From contig JBKEAJ010000132.1 in NCBI GenBank assembly GCA_047972135.1, positions 1-33,542 on the forward strand: a stretch of DNA of 33,542 nucleotides, written 5' to 3'. Shown one piece after another: positions 14,550 to 25,108 of this stretch; position 1 is the stretch's first letter; each line of letters starts with the position of its first letter. Below the pieces are notes generated by a model that saw nothing but the letters and a program-made list of their open reading frames with translations, had not been told where the DNA came from and made no database searches. The position numbers and the translations under genes were made by a program. Origin of the DNA: JBKEAJ01 sp047972135. GTDB lineage: Bacteria; Bacteroidota; Bacteroidia; Bacteroidales; Prolixibacteraceae.

Positions 14550-17399
14550 TCATTGTGCCACTTCTATTTTTTGTCCTTTATACTCAACTCGCTTTGCTTT
14601 TAATTTATCAAAATCGAAAGTTGTATTGCTCGATGCATCAGCAAAAACTATCTCAAATATTCTGCTTTCTTGCATCCCTTCAAACTCTCCCTTCCTTACT
14701 CCGATAGTAAGTGTTTTACTTGCATCGTCAAAGGTAAGAGGAATTTCAGAATATTTGCCTTTCTCATAGTTATAATTTAGTCCTTCGTCTTCGTAGATAC
14801 TGAAACTGCCGTCAGCACCCGTGTATACAATGATTTTTATAGGCGCATCGAGCTTCTGACTTGTGTATTCTATCTCTGCGCCTGTCGGCACTATTGAGCC
14901 ACTCCTAACAAAGATAGGCATACGCTCGTATGCTGCATCCGCCGATATAGTCTGCCCCCCCTCATATACTTTTCCTGTGTAGGCATCATACCATTTACAA
15001 TCTTTTGGTAGATACACTTCTCTACTTGTCGCTCCGTGCTTGTAAACAGGACAAACCATCATCGCAGGTCCAAACATATATTGGTCGTCTATATTTTCTA
15101 CTTTTTTGTCTTTGCCGAAGTCCATTACCAATGCACGCATAATAGTATAATCATCAAAATAAACATGCCCTGCAAGCGAATAAATATAGGGCATCAGGCG
15201 ATAGCGCAGTTTGGTGTAATACAAAATACTTTTATATGCCTTGTGGCTTTCGGGAGCTAAGTTAAAAACCTCACGATAAGGATATTGACCATGCGAGCGA
15301 AATAAAGGTACAAATGCTCCAAACTGATACCAACGAGTGTTCAGCTCTCGCCATTCTTCCATGTCAGCAGAGCCTTCTTTTGCAGTTTCGTAGCGTTTCT
15401 CCACACAGAAACCTCCAATGTCCATCGTCCAATATGGAATGCCTGAAAGCGCAAAATTCATCCCTGCACTTATCTGTGCTTTCATATCCTCCCAACGTGT
15501 TCCTATGTCGCCACTCCATGTCGCTGTTGCATAGCGTTGCAAGCCTGCAAAGCCCGAACGTGTCAGCAAAAATACTCGCTTGTCGGGGTCCACACTCCTT
15601 TGCCCTTTGTAAATCGCATCGGCATTCAATAGTGCGTAGGTATTGAAATACTCTGTCGATGGTCCTAAAGCCGTCGGAGTGGATAGCTTTTTACGGTATT
15701 CCAAACTCGCATTCGACTGAATGTCAGGCTCTGAGGCATCCATCCACCATGCGTCGATGCCATATTTATACAGATTGTCTTGCATCTGTCGCCAGAATAT
15801 ATCTCTAGCTTCTTGATTGTAAGGATCGTAGAAAGAACCGATATAGCCTTGCCCAATCCAGTCCTTGATACTGTCTGTTATCGCTTGCTGATAGATATAG
15901 CCCTTGTCATTCAACTCCTTGTAGTTTTTTGTGGAGGAATAGAATTTAGGCCATACCGATATCATTACATGGGCATTCATGCCATGAATGTCGTCCATCA
16001 TTTGTTGAGGATTTGGGAAACGTGCAGGGTCAAATTCATGGCTTCCCCACGCATCTTCTTGCCAATATGACCAGTCTTGGACAATATTGTCGATAGGAAT
16101 ATGACGTTTGCGAAATTCTTTCAAAGTATTTACAATCTCATCCTGTGTTTTATAGCGTTCTCGGCTCTGCCAAAAACCGTATGCCCAACGAGGCATTATC
16201 GTTGCTTTCCCTGTTAGCTGACGATAGCCACTGATTACTTCGTCGATATTGTCGCCCTTGATAAAGTAGTAGTCTAATTCTTGTCCCATCTCAGACCAAA
16301 GCTTTAGTTTATCTTGCTCCTCAGACGAACGAACACCCATGGCACGAAGTCCAAGATAGGACTCGCCGCCATCGGGCTTCCAGTCTATCTTAAAGGGGAC
16401 TCTTTCGCCCTTTTTTAAATCCAATTTGAATTTATAGACATTCGGATTCCATGCAGTTCTCCATCGCTCTGCAACTACCTCTTTGCCTCCTGCCTTAACA
16501 GTTGTATAGCCAGCGTAGTAGAGACGGAAATAATATGTCCCTGTTTCCTCTGCTTCAATCTCTCCGTCCCATGTAATTTCAGAATTGTAGAATGGGAAAT
16601 CTTTGGGGAAGTTTTCAAGGTCGCTCAAGGACTCATAGGCAATTACTCCCTCCTGACGCTCAGTGAAAACCGTTCCTGCGGCAGTGTTGTAAGTTGCTGT
16701 CAGACCGCCCTCCTTACCGTCTTTCCCATATAACTTGAAACGCTCGTTCATTTGTGCATAATCCTCAGGATTGCCAAAGCGGGTAAGGGAATAATTATCC
16801 CAAAGAATACCATAATTCTTGTTCGACACGATGAATGGAACCGATACCTTTGTGTTATACTGATACAGCTCCTCATTTTTACCCTTATAATTCCATTCGT
16901 CGCTCTGATGCTGACCTAATCCATAGAATGCTTCATCGCTAAGTGATTGGAATACCTGTGTAAACGAATATCCTCCCTTTCCTTCAACTGAAATAGGCTT
17001 GAAAGATTTTTTATCTTCCTTAAGAATAGAATTTCCATCCTTGTCAAAAAAATCTACAAGTCCACTATTCTTTGAAACCTCTACCTTTAATTCTGATGTA
17101 GTTAGTACCACCTTGTCACCATCTTCGCTCACTTCAAACTTGGTTTGAGCATTGGGCTTGGCTTCTACAATCAAACTCTCGTGTCCTTTTGAGTCTTGTT
17201 TAGGTGAGGCACTGACTCTGATAATATCGTCATTCATTACCCTGAGAGTTATTTCTTTTGCCTTGTCAGAGTTTGTGCCGGTCAGTGTCACCTTAACTCC
17301 GTTTTCCAACTTTGTATAGCCTGCTCCACCGCCTCCACAAGAAAGCAGAAAAGAGAGCATACAAAAGCCAATACATTTTCTAATTCTTCTAATATTCAT
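14550..17399 (-). CDS. GH31 alpha-xylosidase with inserted PA14 domain, lipoprotein
   Basis: The 949-residue protein has a lipoprotein signal (FLLSC, Cys21, then GGGG). An N-terminal beta domain (about 30-235) is interrupted by a PA14 domain (about 243-382), followed by the GH31 catalytic barrel (about 400-740) and C-terminal beta domains. The nucleophile is Asp554 in WWMDASEPD and the acid/base is Asp631 in TWSGDIGTRW. Length and PA14 insertion match the alpha-xylosidases of xyloglucan loci in Bacteroides ovatus and Cellvibrio, which release xylose from the non-reducing end of xylogluco-oligosaccharides. It starts 37 bp after the GH5 stop in the same operon. An alpha-glucosidase is the main alternative, but the context argues against it. 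Confidence 0.92.
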   Translation of the reverse strand: MNIRRIRKCIGFCMLSFLLSCGGGGAGYTKLENGVKVTLTGTNSDKAKEITLRVMNDDIIRVSASPKQDSKGHESLIVEAKPNAQTKFEVSEDGDKVVLTTSELKVEVSKNSGLVDFFDKDGNSILKEDKKSFKPISVEGKGGYSFTQVFQSLSDEAFYGLGQHQSDEWNYKGKNEELYQYNTKVSVPFIVSNKNYGILWDNYSLTRFGNPEDYAQMNERFKLYGKDGKEGGLTATYNTAAGTVFTERQEGVIAYESLSDLENFPKDFPFYNSEITWDGEIEAEETGTYYFRLYYAGYTTVKAGGKEVVAERWRTAWNPNVYKFKLDLKKGERVPFKIDWKPDGGESYLGLRAMGVRSSEEQDKLKLWSEMGQELDYYFIKGDNIDEVISGYRQLTGKATIMPRWAYGFWQSRERYKTQDEIVNTLKEFRKRHIPIDNIVQDWSYWQEDAWGSHEFDPARFPNPQQMMDDIHGMNAHVMISVWPKFYSSTKNYKELNDKGYIYQQAITDSIKDWIGQGYIGSFYDPYNQEARDIFWRQMQDNLYKYGIDAWWMDASEPDIQSNASLEYRKKLSTPTALGPSTEYFNTYALLNADAIYKGQRSVDPDKRVFLLTRSGFAGLQRYATATWSGDIGTRWEDMKAQISAGMNFALSGIPYWTMDIGGFCVEKRYETAKEGSADMEEWRELNTRWYQFGAFVPLFRSHGQYPYREVFNLAPESHKAYKSILYYTKLRYRLMPYIYSLAGHVYFDDYTIMRALVMDFGKDKKVENIDDQYMFGPAMMVCPVYKHGATSREVYLPKDCKWYDAYTGKVYEGGQTISADAAYERMPIFVRSGSIVPTGAEIEYTSQKLDAPIKIIVYTGADGSFSIYEDEGLNYNYEKGKYSEIPLTFDDASKTLTIGVRKGEFEGMQESRIFEIVFADASSNTTFDFDKLKAKRVEYKGQKIEVAQ

Positions 17400-17436
17400 T
17401 ATTCTTTGTTTGATTTATTTTCTTACTATACAAACC

Positions 17437-18879
17437 TTATTTACTTGCATTTATTATAGCATCTAAAGATTCCTGATTAAACACAGTGTTTGTATTTCTG
17501 TCAAAAAGAGCAAAACCATTGGCAGATTTAGCCCCGTTATCCCAATATATAGGAACAATATTGTTTTTTAATGCCGCTTTTGTGACGTAAGTGAGATAAT
17601 GATTTAGTGATGTCCTATGAGCTTCAAGTTCAGTACCCGTGAGATTGCTGCGATAAATAGCTCCGTACTCGCCCATGAGTACGGCAACGCCATTGTCTAC
17701 AAATTTGGCTTTCATCTTTCCATAGGCTTCGTCTACCCAGTCTTCTTGTCCCCAAGTGTCGGCATCCCATGTAATAACACTACTCTTTTCGTTTAGAGCG
17801 AAATCATAAGGGTCGTAAAAATGTACTTCTACCATCTGACGATTGTGTATATCAGACTTATCAGTAGGTAATACAAAACCATTTAGAGTGTGGGTGATAT
17901 TTGTGTTGTAGCCCTGCGAAATAAGATGACGGTAGTAGTTGCGGCCTCCCGTTGCTCGAACAGTATTCACAAATACCTGATTCATAGCGTTTGCAACGTC
18001 TAAGTACTCCTGCGAAGGTGTATTATAATCGACATGTGGCTCATTACCTCCTGCAAATAACAAATGGTCGTCGTAATCACGAAAGTATTTAGCTATCTGT
18101 TTCCATATTGCCGCTTGCTTTGCTTCGATTTCTTCTTTTTTAGAGTAGAACAGAGAGTCTGCCCATCCACCGTCCCAGTGAATATTGATGATAGCATACA
18201 TGTCGGAAGAGATGGCGTAATCAACCACATCCTTAACTCTCGACATCCAAGCCTCTAATATCTTGTAGTCGGGTGCTTCTGAAACTAAATGATTGGACCA
18301 TGCTACGGGAATACGTACAGTTTTAAATCCTGAGGCTTTAATCAGATTGATAAGTGCCTGAGTTGCAGTGGGATTACCCCATGAGGTTTCTCCTCCGGGG
18401 TATGATTCTAAAGTATTGCCCAAGTTCCAACCGAGTCCCATATCCTGCGAAAGCTCCAAAGATGTTATATCACGCATGCCAGTTTGGTCGGGAGCAAGAT
18501 AATCGGTCTCGGCTGTAGCGGCAGCTTGTGTGATTTCGATGTTGATAGCCTCTAGCGTTCCGTCTGCAACACTTACTTTTATTGTTGCCGAGCGTTCGAG
18601 GGTAGTCATATTTTTACTGATTGACAGTATTATATTTGCATTGCCTTTTGATTGAGAGATATTTGATATTACAATATCTGTGTTGGAGCTAGATACTACC
18701 CAAACCGCATTTGACTCTATTGCAATAGTAACATCCTCTCCTTGAGCATCTGCCGAGATACTTGTTTTGTCTACGGATAGTGTAGATTGTTCTGTTTGCG
18801 GAGTGACGGGGTTGTCGTCATCAGTGCAGGAAGTTCCCATGAAAAGAAACAGTGTGAATATCGTGTTAATTAGTTTCAT
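17437..18879 (-). CDS. Surface endo-beta-1,4-glucanase / xyloglucanase, GH5 with BACON domain
   Basis: The 480-residue protein has a lipoprotein signal with Cys18 in GTSCTDDD; acidic residues directly after the cysteine are the usual surface-export signal in Bacteroidota. A BACON domain (about 32-122) precedes the GH5 catalytic domain (about 135-475). The acid/base is Glu280 in AGGNEPH and the nucleophile is Glu404 in LMGEYGA. The sequence resembles subfamily GH5_4, which contains many xyloglucanases. It would make the first backbone cuts at the cell surface. The start is 23 bp from the stop of the glycan-binding lipoprotein gene. Strict xyloglucan specificity versus mixed glucanase activity cannot be decided from sequence. 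Confidence 0.92.
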   Translation of the reverse strand: MKLINTIFTLFLFMGTSCTDDDNPVTPQTEQSTLSVDKTSISADAQGEDVTIAIESNAVWVVSSSNTDIVISNISQSKGNANIILSISKNMTTLERSATIKVSVADGTLEAINIEITQAAATAETDYLAPDQTGMRDITSLELSQDMGLGWNLGNTLESYPGGETSWGNPTATQALINLIKASGFKTVRIPVAWSNHLVSEAPDYKILEAWMSRVKDVVDYAISSDMYAIINIHWDGGWADSLFYSKKEEIEAKQAAIWKQIAKYFRDYDDHLLFAGGNEPHVDYNTPSQEYLDVANAMNQVFVNTVRATGGRNYYRHLISQGYNTNITHTLNGFVLPTDKSDIHNRQMVEVHFYDPYDFALNEKSSVITWDADTWGQEDWVDEAYGKMKAKFVDNGVAVLMGEYGAIYRSNLTGTELEAHRTSLNHYLTYVTKAALKNNIVPIYWDNGAKSANGFALFDRNTNTVFNQESLDAIINASK

Positions 18880-18902
18880 GTGTTCATATTTTTGCTGTTT
18901 GT

Positions 18903-20288
18903 TTACTCAGCAGGTACAAGCAAGTAGCACATATATTCGGGTTTCTCCGAGTTTAATGCTCCTACCCACATACCACTAACTTTACCATTTTCTGATAATA
19001 CTTGTAGTATCCGCCATTGATTGTCAGCAGTTGTTGCTAGGTTTACCCAGCCTCCGCAGATTGTGAATTGGGGAGTGATACCATCGAAGGTATAAATTCC
19101 CTTATCATCAAGAGTATAGCTACCATTAGATCTAGTGCCGTCGGGCAATACCATTTCTACAGTATTATCTTGCGAATTCATGCTCATCGAGAAACTTACA
19201 TAAGTAGCAGGAACTGAAGTATTCATGCCTGTCCAATCAGCATAAGTGTCGGGAGAAGTCCAACCGGTATTCATTAAAGAGCCGTCAAGGTTTGCCCAGT
19301 TGAAGGGTGTCGCAGGTGAGAGTTTCCATTTTACTACATAAGATGTGTTCTGAGAAACATCATCCTTCCAACCGTCAGGCAATGATGGCTCAGGGTCTTT
19401 TGTTTCTTCGGGAACCCAAGAGTCAAAATAGTCCTTAGAAATAAAATTATATACCAACATAGCGGCACCCTCGCCCGAAAGAGCAGGGTCGCGAGGCACT
19501 CCAAGCTGCATATAATTTTCGCTCAGGGTATATACCTTAACGCTAGACCAGTCTATTACTACCCCATCGAAACCAGCATCATGAAGCATTTCGACATCGG
19601 TGAATTTTAATGTCTTAGCCTGCACATCAAGGAAGTAAGTCCCTTTTTTGTCGCTTGACAGTGCATTGTTTAATACGTGGACAGCTGCTCCTCCCTCGAG
19701 ACTAAAGGTCATTTCGCCGTAATCTAGTGCCGGCATTATCCATGTGTTGCCAGCATAATCAGGCTCCCAACTCCAACAATCATCGCCTGTACATTCAAAC
19801 TGCCATCCATTACTCATGCCCCAATAGAACATTGGTCCAGCAAAATAACGACATGTGCCGTCGGCATCAAGGTCTAAGTACCAAGTCTTGCTGTTGCCAA
19901 CTCCCCCCGTCAGATTGTTCCATAGTGGGTCGTCAACATAAGAAAGGTTGGTAGTGGTAATATTCAATGTCATAGTGTCGGCAGAAATATAACCACCGTC
20001 GCTTTGAACACCATACACAAAAGTGTAAGTACCAGGAAACGGAAGACGAACTGTATCGACTACTGAAGTTGAACGTCCCATAGGAGTCTGCCATAAGGGA
20101 ATAGCTCCCGAAGTTAGACTGTTCAGAATTATCATATTAGGGTCGTCGGGATTTTGAGTAATCTCAAAAAGCAAATCAGATTTTGTAAGAACAGAACCCA
20201 ATTCATGCTTGTCGGGTGTACACGATGCTATTCCCATCACTAGGAGTAAGAGCGATATACAATATATTAAACTATTATTTCTCATCAT
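18903..20288 (-). CDS. Surface glycan-binding lipoprotein (SusE/F position)
   Basis: The 461-residue protein has a lipoprotein signal (MGIASC, Cys23, then TPDKHE). An N-terminal Ig/PKD-like domain (about 30-112) contains the typical PGTYTFVYGV strand; the rest is beta-rich and aromatic, with many tryptophans that could stack on sugars. No catalytic motif was seen. It lies directly downstream of susD (13 bp gap), the usual place of a surface glycan-binding protein. I would name it by position and architecture rather than by a known subfamily. A second methionine codon follows the first, so the start may be one codon later. Confidence 0.8.
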   Translation of the reverse strand: MMRNNSLIYCISLLLLVMGIASCTPDKHELGSVLTKSDLLFEITQNPDDPNMIILNSLTSGAIPLWQTPMGRSTSVVDTVRLPFPGTYTFVYGVQSDGGYISADTMTLNITTTNLSYVDDPLWNNLTGGVGNSKTWYLDLDADGTCRYFAGPMFYWGMSNGWQFECTGDDCWSWEPDYAGNTWIMPALDYGEMTFSLEGGAAVHVLNNALSSDKKGTYFLDVQAKTLKFTDVEMLHDAGFDGVVIDWSSVKVYTLSENYMQLGVPRDPALSGEGAAMLVYNFISKDYFDSWVPEETKDPEPSLPDGWKDDVSQNTSYVVKWKLSPATPFNWANLDGSLMNTGWTSPDTYADWTGMNTSVPATYVSFSMSMNSQDNTVEMVLPDGTRSNGSYTLDDKGIYTFDGITPQFTICGGWVNLATTADNQWRILQVLSENGKVSGMWVGALNSEKPEYMCYLLVPAE

Positions 20289-20301
20289 TTCTATTTTTTA
20301 A

Positions 20302-21921
20302 TTACCAGCCGGCGTTTTGTGTAATTGTCCCTCCAGAGCGGTCTATCACATTCTTGGGAATCTGTTGTAGCCCTCGCTTTTTAGTGATATTATCGGCAGT
20401 GATTGTTTTAGACTCCGTACTTCCTCCATTTACAACCGTTGTTTTGACTGCTAAGGTCTTTGCCGCAACATCAACTCCCTGACGTAGTAAATCAAAATAA
20501 CGTAAGCCCTCAAAAGCAAACTCAAAACGACGCTCGTTCATAATATTTTCTTTGCTTACAGTGCGGCTGCTCAATCCTGCTCTCGCTCTTACTTGGTCGA
20601 AGTAGCTTTGTGCATTGGAGCTTCCCAACTCTGCAGCCATCAAAAGTATATCAGCATAACGGAGTATTATATAGTCTTGATACTGACCAATTTGGAAGTT
20701 TATTGCACCTTCGTTCTCTGCAAGGTCACCTATTTTACCGTTTTCGTCAGGTCCTGACATTGTTGTATATTTCTTGTTCATATAGCCCGTGTGTTCCCTT
20801 TGTCCGCTGACATCAAAGTCTGTATATTCGGTACTCAGATTTATGATTGAAGCATCACGCCTATTGTCGTTCGGATTAAATGCTTCGTATAGAGAGGGTT
20901 GTACGGTGCAAGCTCCCCATCCTTGTCCGTAAGGAGGATTATAACCATTATTCCTTACTCCAAACATGACTAACCAATGGTTGCCGTCTGTATCTCCATC
21001 GTAATTTGAGGTGATGTTGTATTTAATAGAGAAAATTAATTCCGAATTATCTACTCCTGCATACTTGGATTGGTCGAGAACATTAGTTTTCGCATCGTAG
21101 GTAGCAGCAGCAGCAGGCCAAAGATTCTTGAACTCGGAAACCAAAGAATATCCTCCTTTTGACACAATATCTTCCAATCCCGACAGTACATAATCTTTCG
21201 ATATGGAAGAGCCATCCGTGAGTGGCAACGATGTTTTTGCGTAATAACCAGTGTAAAATAAAAATACTCGCCCCAACAAACCTGCAGCTGCATATTTATT
21301 GGCATAACCCAAGCTTTTTACACTAGAACCATTGTCCACAGCATACTTCAAATCTTCTGCTATTTGTGCGTATATGGCATCAGCTCCCGATTGCGGAATG
21401 TTGCCACTAGTAGGCTCTGTAAGTAGTGGAACCCGCTCCCACAGGCGAACCATGTCAAAATAACAATATGCTCTAAGAAAACGAGCTTGCGTTTCCACGC
21501 TATTTCTATATTCACTGTCGTCCTCCCAATTTATTTGTTCCATTTTAGACAGTAGCATATTAATTCGATATATGGCATCGTAGTAGAACTCCCAGTTACC
21601 ATTCAGAAGATTTAAGTCTCCAGACGACCTTGATTGGTCGAACTCATCAACTACCTGATAACCATAACCATCGGTAAATCCTGTCCCGCCAAAACCATCG
21701 TCAGAACAAACCTCCGACAATATGGGAAGAGGAATTCCAGTGGCAGAGTATAAACGCTGAATACCGTCGTAGCAGCCTATCAAAGCTTGTGCTGCATCTG
21801 CTTTTGTACGATAAAAATTTTCTTCCGTGATGGAAGTGATAGGCTCGGAGTCTAAGAAGCCCGAACAGCTATAAGCAGCTGTCAGACTGCATAATATTGT
21901 GTATATAAAGATATTCTTCAT
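20302..21921 (-). CDS. susD: SusD/RagB-family glycan-binding lipoprotein
   Basis: The 539-residue protein has a lipoprotein signal (AAYSC, Cys19, followed by SGFLDSEP, the characteristic SusD start). Helical segments typical of the RagB/SusD fold follow, including QARFLRAYCYFDMVRLWERV near residue 150, and the C-terminal part contains NERRFEFAFEGLRYFDLLRQ. It forms the outer-membrane lid on the SusC transporter and binds incoming oligosaccharides. It starts 12 bp after the susC stop. The symbol is given for the family; the bound glycan, presumably xyloglucan oligosaccharides, is inferred from neighbours. Confidence 0.95.
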   Translation of the reverse strand: MKNIFIYTILCSLTAAYSCSGFLDSEPITSITEENFYRTKADAAQALIGCYDGIQRLYSATGIPLPILSEVCSDDGFGGTGFTDGYGYQVVDEFDQSRSSGDLNLLNGNWEFYYDAIYRINMLLSKMEQINWEDDSEYRNSVETQARFLRAYCYFDMVRLWERVPLLTEPTSGNIPQSGADAIYAQIAEDLKYAVDNGSSVKSLGYANKYAAAGLLGRVFLFYTGYYAKTSLPLTDGSSISKDYVLSGLEDIVSKGGYSLVSEFKNLWPAAAATYDAKTNVLDQSKYAGVDNSELIFSIKYNITSNYDGDTDGNHWLVMFGVRNNGYNPPYGQGWGACTVQPSLYEAFNPNDNRRDASIINLSTEYTDFDVSGQREHTGYMNKKYTTMSGPDENGKIGDLAENEGAINFQIGQYQDYIILRYADILLMAAELGSSNAQSYFDQVRARAGLSSRTVSKENIMNERRFEFAFEGLRYFDLLRQGVDVAAKTLAVKTTVVNGGSTESKTITADNITKKRGLQQIPKNVIDRSGGTITQNAGW

Positions 21922-21933
21922 TTTGCCTTGTAT

Positions 21934-24900
21934 TTAAAATTTCAAATTTACACCAACTAAGAAGGTTCTTGGACGAGGATAATATCCTAAGTCTATACCC
22001 GAAGAACCACTCTCAAGTCCGTAGCCAATCTCGGGATCCATTCCATCATACTTGGTGAATGTAATTAGATTCTGAGCTGAGAAATATAACCTGAGCTGTC
22101 TAAAGGACTTGCTATGAATTACTGATTTTGCAAAATCATAGCCTAAGGTGACATTACTGATTCTTAAGAAATCACCATCTTGGATAAAGATGTCAGAAAA
22201 CTGATAGTTGATGTTTGTTTGTGTAACTCGGGGCACTGTGTTTGACGTACCTTCACCATGCCATCTGTCTAAAATTGTTGTTGTGTAGTTGGCAAAATTG
22301 CCCGCATGGTTTCTGTACGATTGTACTATCTGATTTCCTGCAACTCCGTTGGCAAGTACCGAGAAATCAAAACCTTTATAATCAAAACCTATGCTAAATC
22401 CAAAGGTGTAATCAGGATTGGGGTCGCCAATCATTGTTTTGTCCGCATCAGTGATTTGTCCATCACCGTTCAAATCAACGTATCTTAGGTCGCCCGGTTC
22501 GGCATTGGGTTGAATAACCTTTCCTGCACTGTTGACATAGCTACTTACGTCTGCTTCGTTTTGGAATATTCCAGCCGTCTTCCAGCCCCAGAAATAACCA
22601 ATGGGATAACCCTCTTCTGCTCTGCGATAAAACTCGGTAGAATTATCGTAAAGTTCATTGGTTCCGCCGTGTACTATGCCGTCTTCCGTAGGAACATCTG
22701 TAACTTTATTTTTGTTGTATGAAATATTACCACTCACATAATAATTAAATTCTCCAATGTTGTCGTTCCATGTCAATGCCAGTTCAACTCCGCTGTTATT
22801 TACTGTCCCGCCATTAAAAAATGGTGCATCTGCCCCGTCGGTAGCATAGCCGGGCTTTTCGAGCAACCAGTCTTTGGTAACTTTTTTATACCAATCGAAA
22901 TTTACTCCTAAACGAGAACTGAGTAAACGTGCATCGAAGCCGATATTGGTCTGTTCCGAAACTTCCCATTTCAAATCTTCGTTGCCTAAACGACTAGGAT
23001 ATGCCCCTACGCTGTTACCGTTGGCTGCATACTCGCTATTGCCAAAATAATAGTTCGCTTGTCCTGTCGATATTGGTGCCAGATATTGGAAGGCTGAAAT
23101 ATTCTGATTACCAACCTGACCCCAACTTGCACGTAACTTAAAGTAATCTAACACACTTGTAAGTGGCTCAGCAAATGGCTCACTCGTCAATACCCAACCT
23201 GCCGAGAAAGAGGGGAAATAGCCCCAACGGTTGCCCTTGGCAAATCGAGACGAGCCGTCGGCTCTGAATGTTGCATTAAAAAGATATTTTTCCTTATAGT
23301 TGTAGCTCAAACGTCCGAAGTAGGACAATAACATCGCCTCGTCGTTGGGAGCTCCTTGAATGGATATTAAGGTCAGATTCTGATTTGTAGCATTGTTTAA
23401 CCATGCATGATCGAAATCTGAAATTATTAAATCGGCATTTTTACCATACATCCACTCCCCCGTCGACTTGTATGCAGATGTTCCAAGCATGGCAGAAAAA
23501 CTATGACTATTAATATCAAAATCGTAAGTTGCATAATTATCCCATGTTAGACTCATAGTTTTGCTCATGTTTTGAGAAGCCTTGTCGTTGTTATTAAAAT
23601 TGTAGATAGACAGTTGATACACTGGCTGATAACTCCGATTCTGAGAAGTGTATAACTCAAAACCCAAGCGACTTCTGAAAGTAAAGCCTCTGAAAGGTGC
23701 TAGTTCGGCATATACATCACCAAAGAGCTTTTGATGACTTGTAATATTGTCTCCATTAAGCATCATGTTCGCATAAGGATTATTTTCGCCATCGTTCCAT
23801 GGAACCCACTCTTTACCTTGATACATGATGCCTGCGTTGGCAAGGTTTGCCATGTAATTCCCGTCATCGTCGTACACAGGCAGGAACGGACTTGATCCAA
23901 ACGCACTGCGAAGAGTATTGTTATATTGACTACCAACATTAATACCGGTTTGCTCTGTATAACTAAAGGTCATGTGTTGTCCAATCTTTACTAAATCCTT
24001 GATAGCCTTATGTTCAGAGTTTATTCGGAAGGTGTAACGGTCGTAATCCGAAACGTCAGGTCCTCCAACAATTCCCTCCTGTCCGGTATAAGACAAGCCC
24101 ATAGAGTATGTAGATACATTATTTCCCCCGTTTAAACTCAATGAATAGTTCTGAGTAACGGCATTGTTATACATCATCTCGTCAATCCAATCCGTTCCGC
24201 TACCCATCGCATCTATCTCATCTTGAGTGAAATAAGGTGTGCCTCCAGAATTTATTGCCGACTCATTCATTATTACTGCGTATTCCCTTGAATTTAGCAT
24301 GCTTATTTGTCTTGCAGGATTCTGAATGCCATAGTAGGCATCGAAGTTAACTTCCATCCTGCCCGCAGAACCCGATTTTGTTGTTATCAGTATTACGCCG
24401 TTTGCTGCTTGCGAACCATAAATTGCGGCTGATGCAGCATCTTTCAATATGTCGATACTTTCAATGTCAGAATTATTTAGATAATCAATACTTCCTGTCT
24501 GAACACCGTCTACAACATATAGCGGTCCGGAGTTCCCAATAGTTCCTAAACCCCTAATCCTGATATTCATGCCCTCGCCGGGCTGTCCTGATGTCGACGA
24601 GATTTGTACTCCCGGAGTTTGCCCTTGTATACCCTGCAAAGCTGTTGTAGTACTAGTCTTAGCTACATCATCTCCACTAACCTGTGTTGTTGCACCCGTC
24701 ACAAGTTTCTTTTTTTGTACTCCATAGCCTACAACCACAACCTCGTCCAATCCTGCAGCTTCTTCTTCCAGTGCTATATTGATGGAAGTTCTTCCACTGA
24801 CAGCTATTTCTTGACCCTTATACCCCATGTAGTTAACCTGAAGTACGGCATCGCTTGATGCTTTCAACTCGTAGTTCCCATCAACATCTGTCACCGCCCC

Positions 24901-25086
24901 GTTTGATGTCCCTTTTACTATTATGCTTGCGCCCGGAAGTGTTTCTCCATCACTCGCTGAACTGACTGTCCCCTTTATGGTGAGATTCTGTGCTTGAACA
25001 ATACCAAACTGTAAAAGTAGTATCATGAATAGAAAAGCCTTGAAACTTATCCGTTCACCTAGATTTTTTATTAAATATGCTCTCAT
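21934..25086 (-). CDS. susC: SusC/RagA-family TonB-dependent outer-membrane transporter
   Basis: The 1050-residue protein has a signal peptide (FLFMILLLQFGIVQAQ), a CarboxypepD_reg-like domain (about 34-108), the TonB box region LDEVVVVGYG (113-122), a plug domain (about 125-250, with IRIRGLGT and the SusC motif PLYVVDGVQ) and a long beta-barrel ending in FLVGVNLKF. The terminal phenylalanine is the usual outer-membrane assembly signal. It imports oligosaccharides with SusD. Only 22 bp separate its start from the xylA stop and no promoter is evident there, so it appears co-transcribed with the xylose genes. An internal ATG at residue 21 would give a shorter signal peptide. Confidence 0.96.
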   Translation of the reverse strand: MRAYLIKNLGERISFKAFLFMILLLQFGIVQAQNLTIKGTVSSASDGETLPGASIIVKGTSNGAVTDVDGNYELKASSDAVLQVNYMGYKGQEIAVSGRTSINIALEEEAAGLDEVVVVGYGVQKKKLVTGATTQVSGDDVAKTSTTTALQGIQGQTPGVQISSTSGQPGEGMNIRIRGLGTIGNSGPLYVVDGVQTGSIDYLNNSDIESIDILKDAASAAIYGSQAANGVILITTKSGSAGRMEVNFDAYYGIQNPARQISMLNSREYAVIMNESAINSGGTPYFTQDEIDAMGSGTDWIDEMMYNNAVTQNYSLSLNGGNNVSTYSMGLSYTGQEGIVGGPDVSDYDRYTFRINSEHKAIKDLVKIGQHMTFSYTEQTGINVGSQYNNTLRSAFGSSPFLPVYDDDGNYMANLANAGIMYQGKEWVPWNDGENNPYANMMLNGDNITSHQKLFGDVYAELAPFRGFTFRSRLGFELYTSQNRSYQPVYQLSIYNFNNNDKASQNMSKTMSLTWDNYATYDFDINSHSFSAMLGTSAYKSTGEWMYGKNADLIISDFDHAWLNNATNQNLTLISIQGAPNDEAMLLSYFGRLSYNYKEKYLFNATFRADGSSRFAKGNRWGYFPSFSAGWVLTSEPFAEPLTSVLDYFKLRASWGQVGNQNISAFQYLAPISTGQANYYFGNSEYAANGNSVGAYPSRLGNEDLKWEVSEQTNIGFDARLLSSRLGVNFDWYKKVTKDWLLEKPGYATDGADAPFFNGGTVNNSGVELALTWNDNIGEFNYYVSGNISYNKNKVTDVPTEDGIVHGGTNELYDNSTEFYRRAEEGYPIGYFWGWKTAGIFQNEADVSSYVNSAGKVIQPNAEPGDLRYVDLNGDGQITDADKTMIGDPNPDYTFGFSIGFDYKGFDFSVLANGVAGNQIVQSYRNHAGNFANYTTTILDRWHGEGTSNTVPRVTQTNINYQFSDIFIQDGDFLRISNVTLGYDFAKSVIHSKSFRQLRLYFSAQNLITFTKYDGMDPEIGYGLESGSSGIDLGYYPRPRTFLVGVNLKF

Positions 25087-25108
25087 AATATACGTGTTAT
25101 GAAATTTT

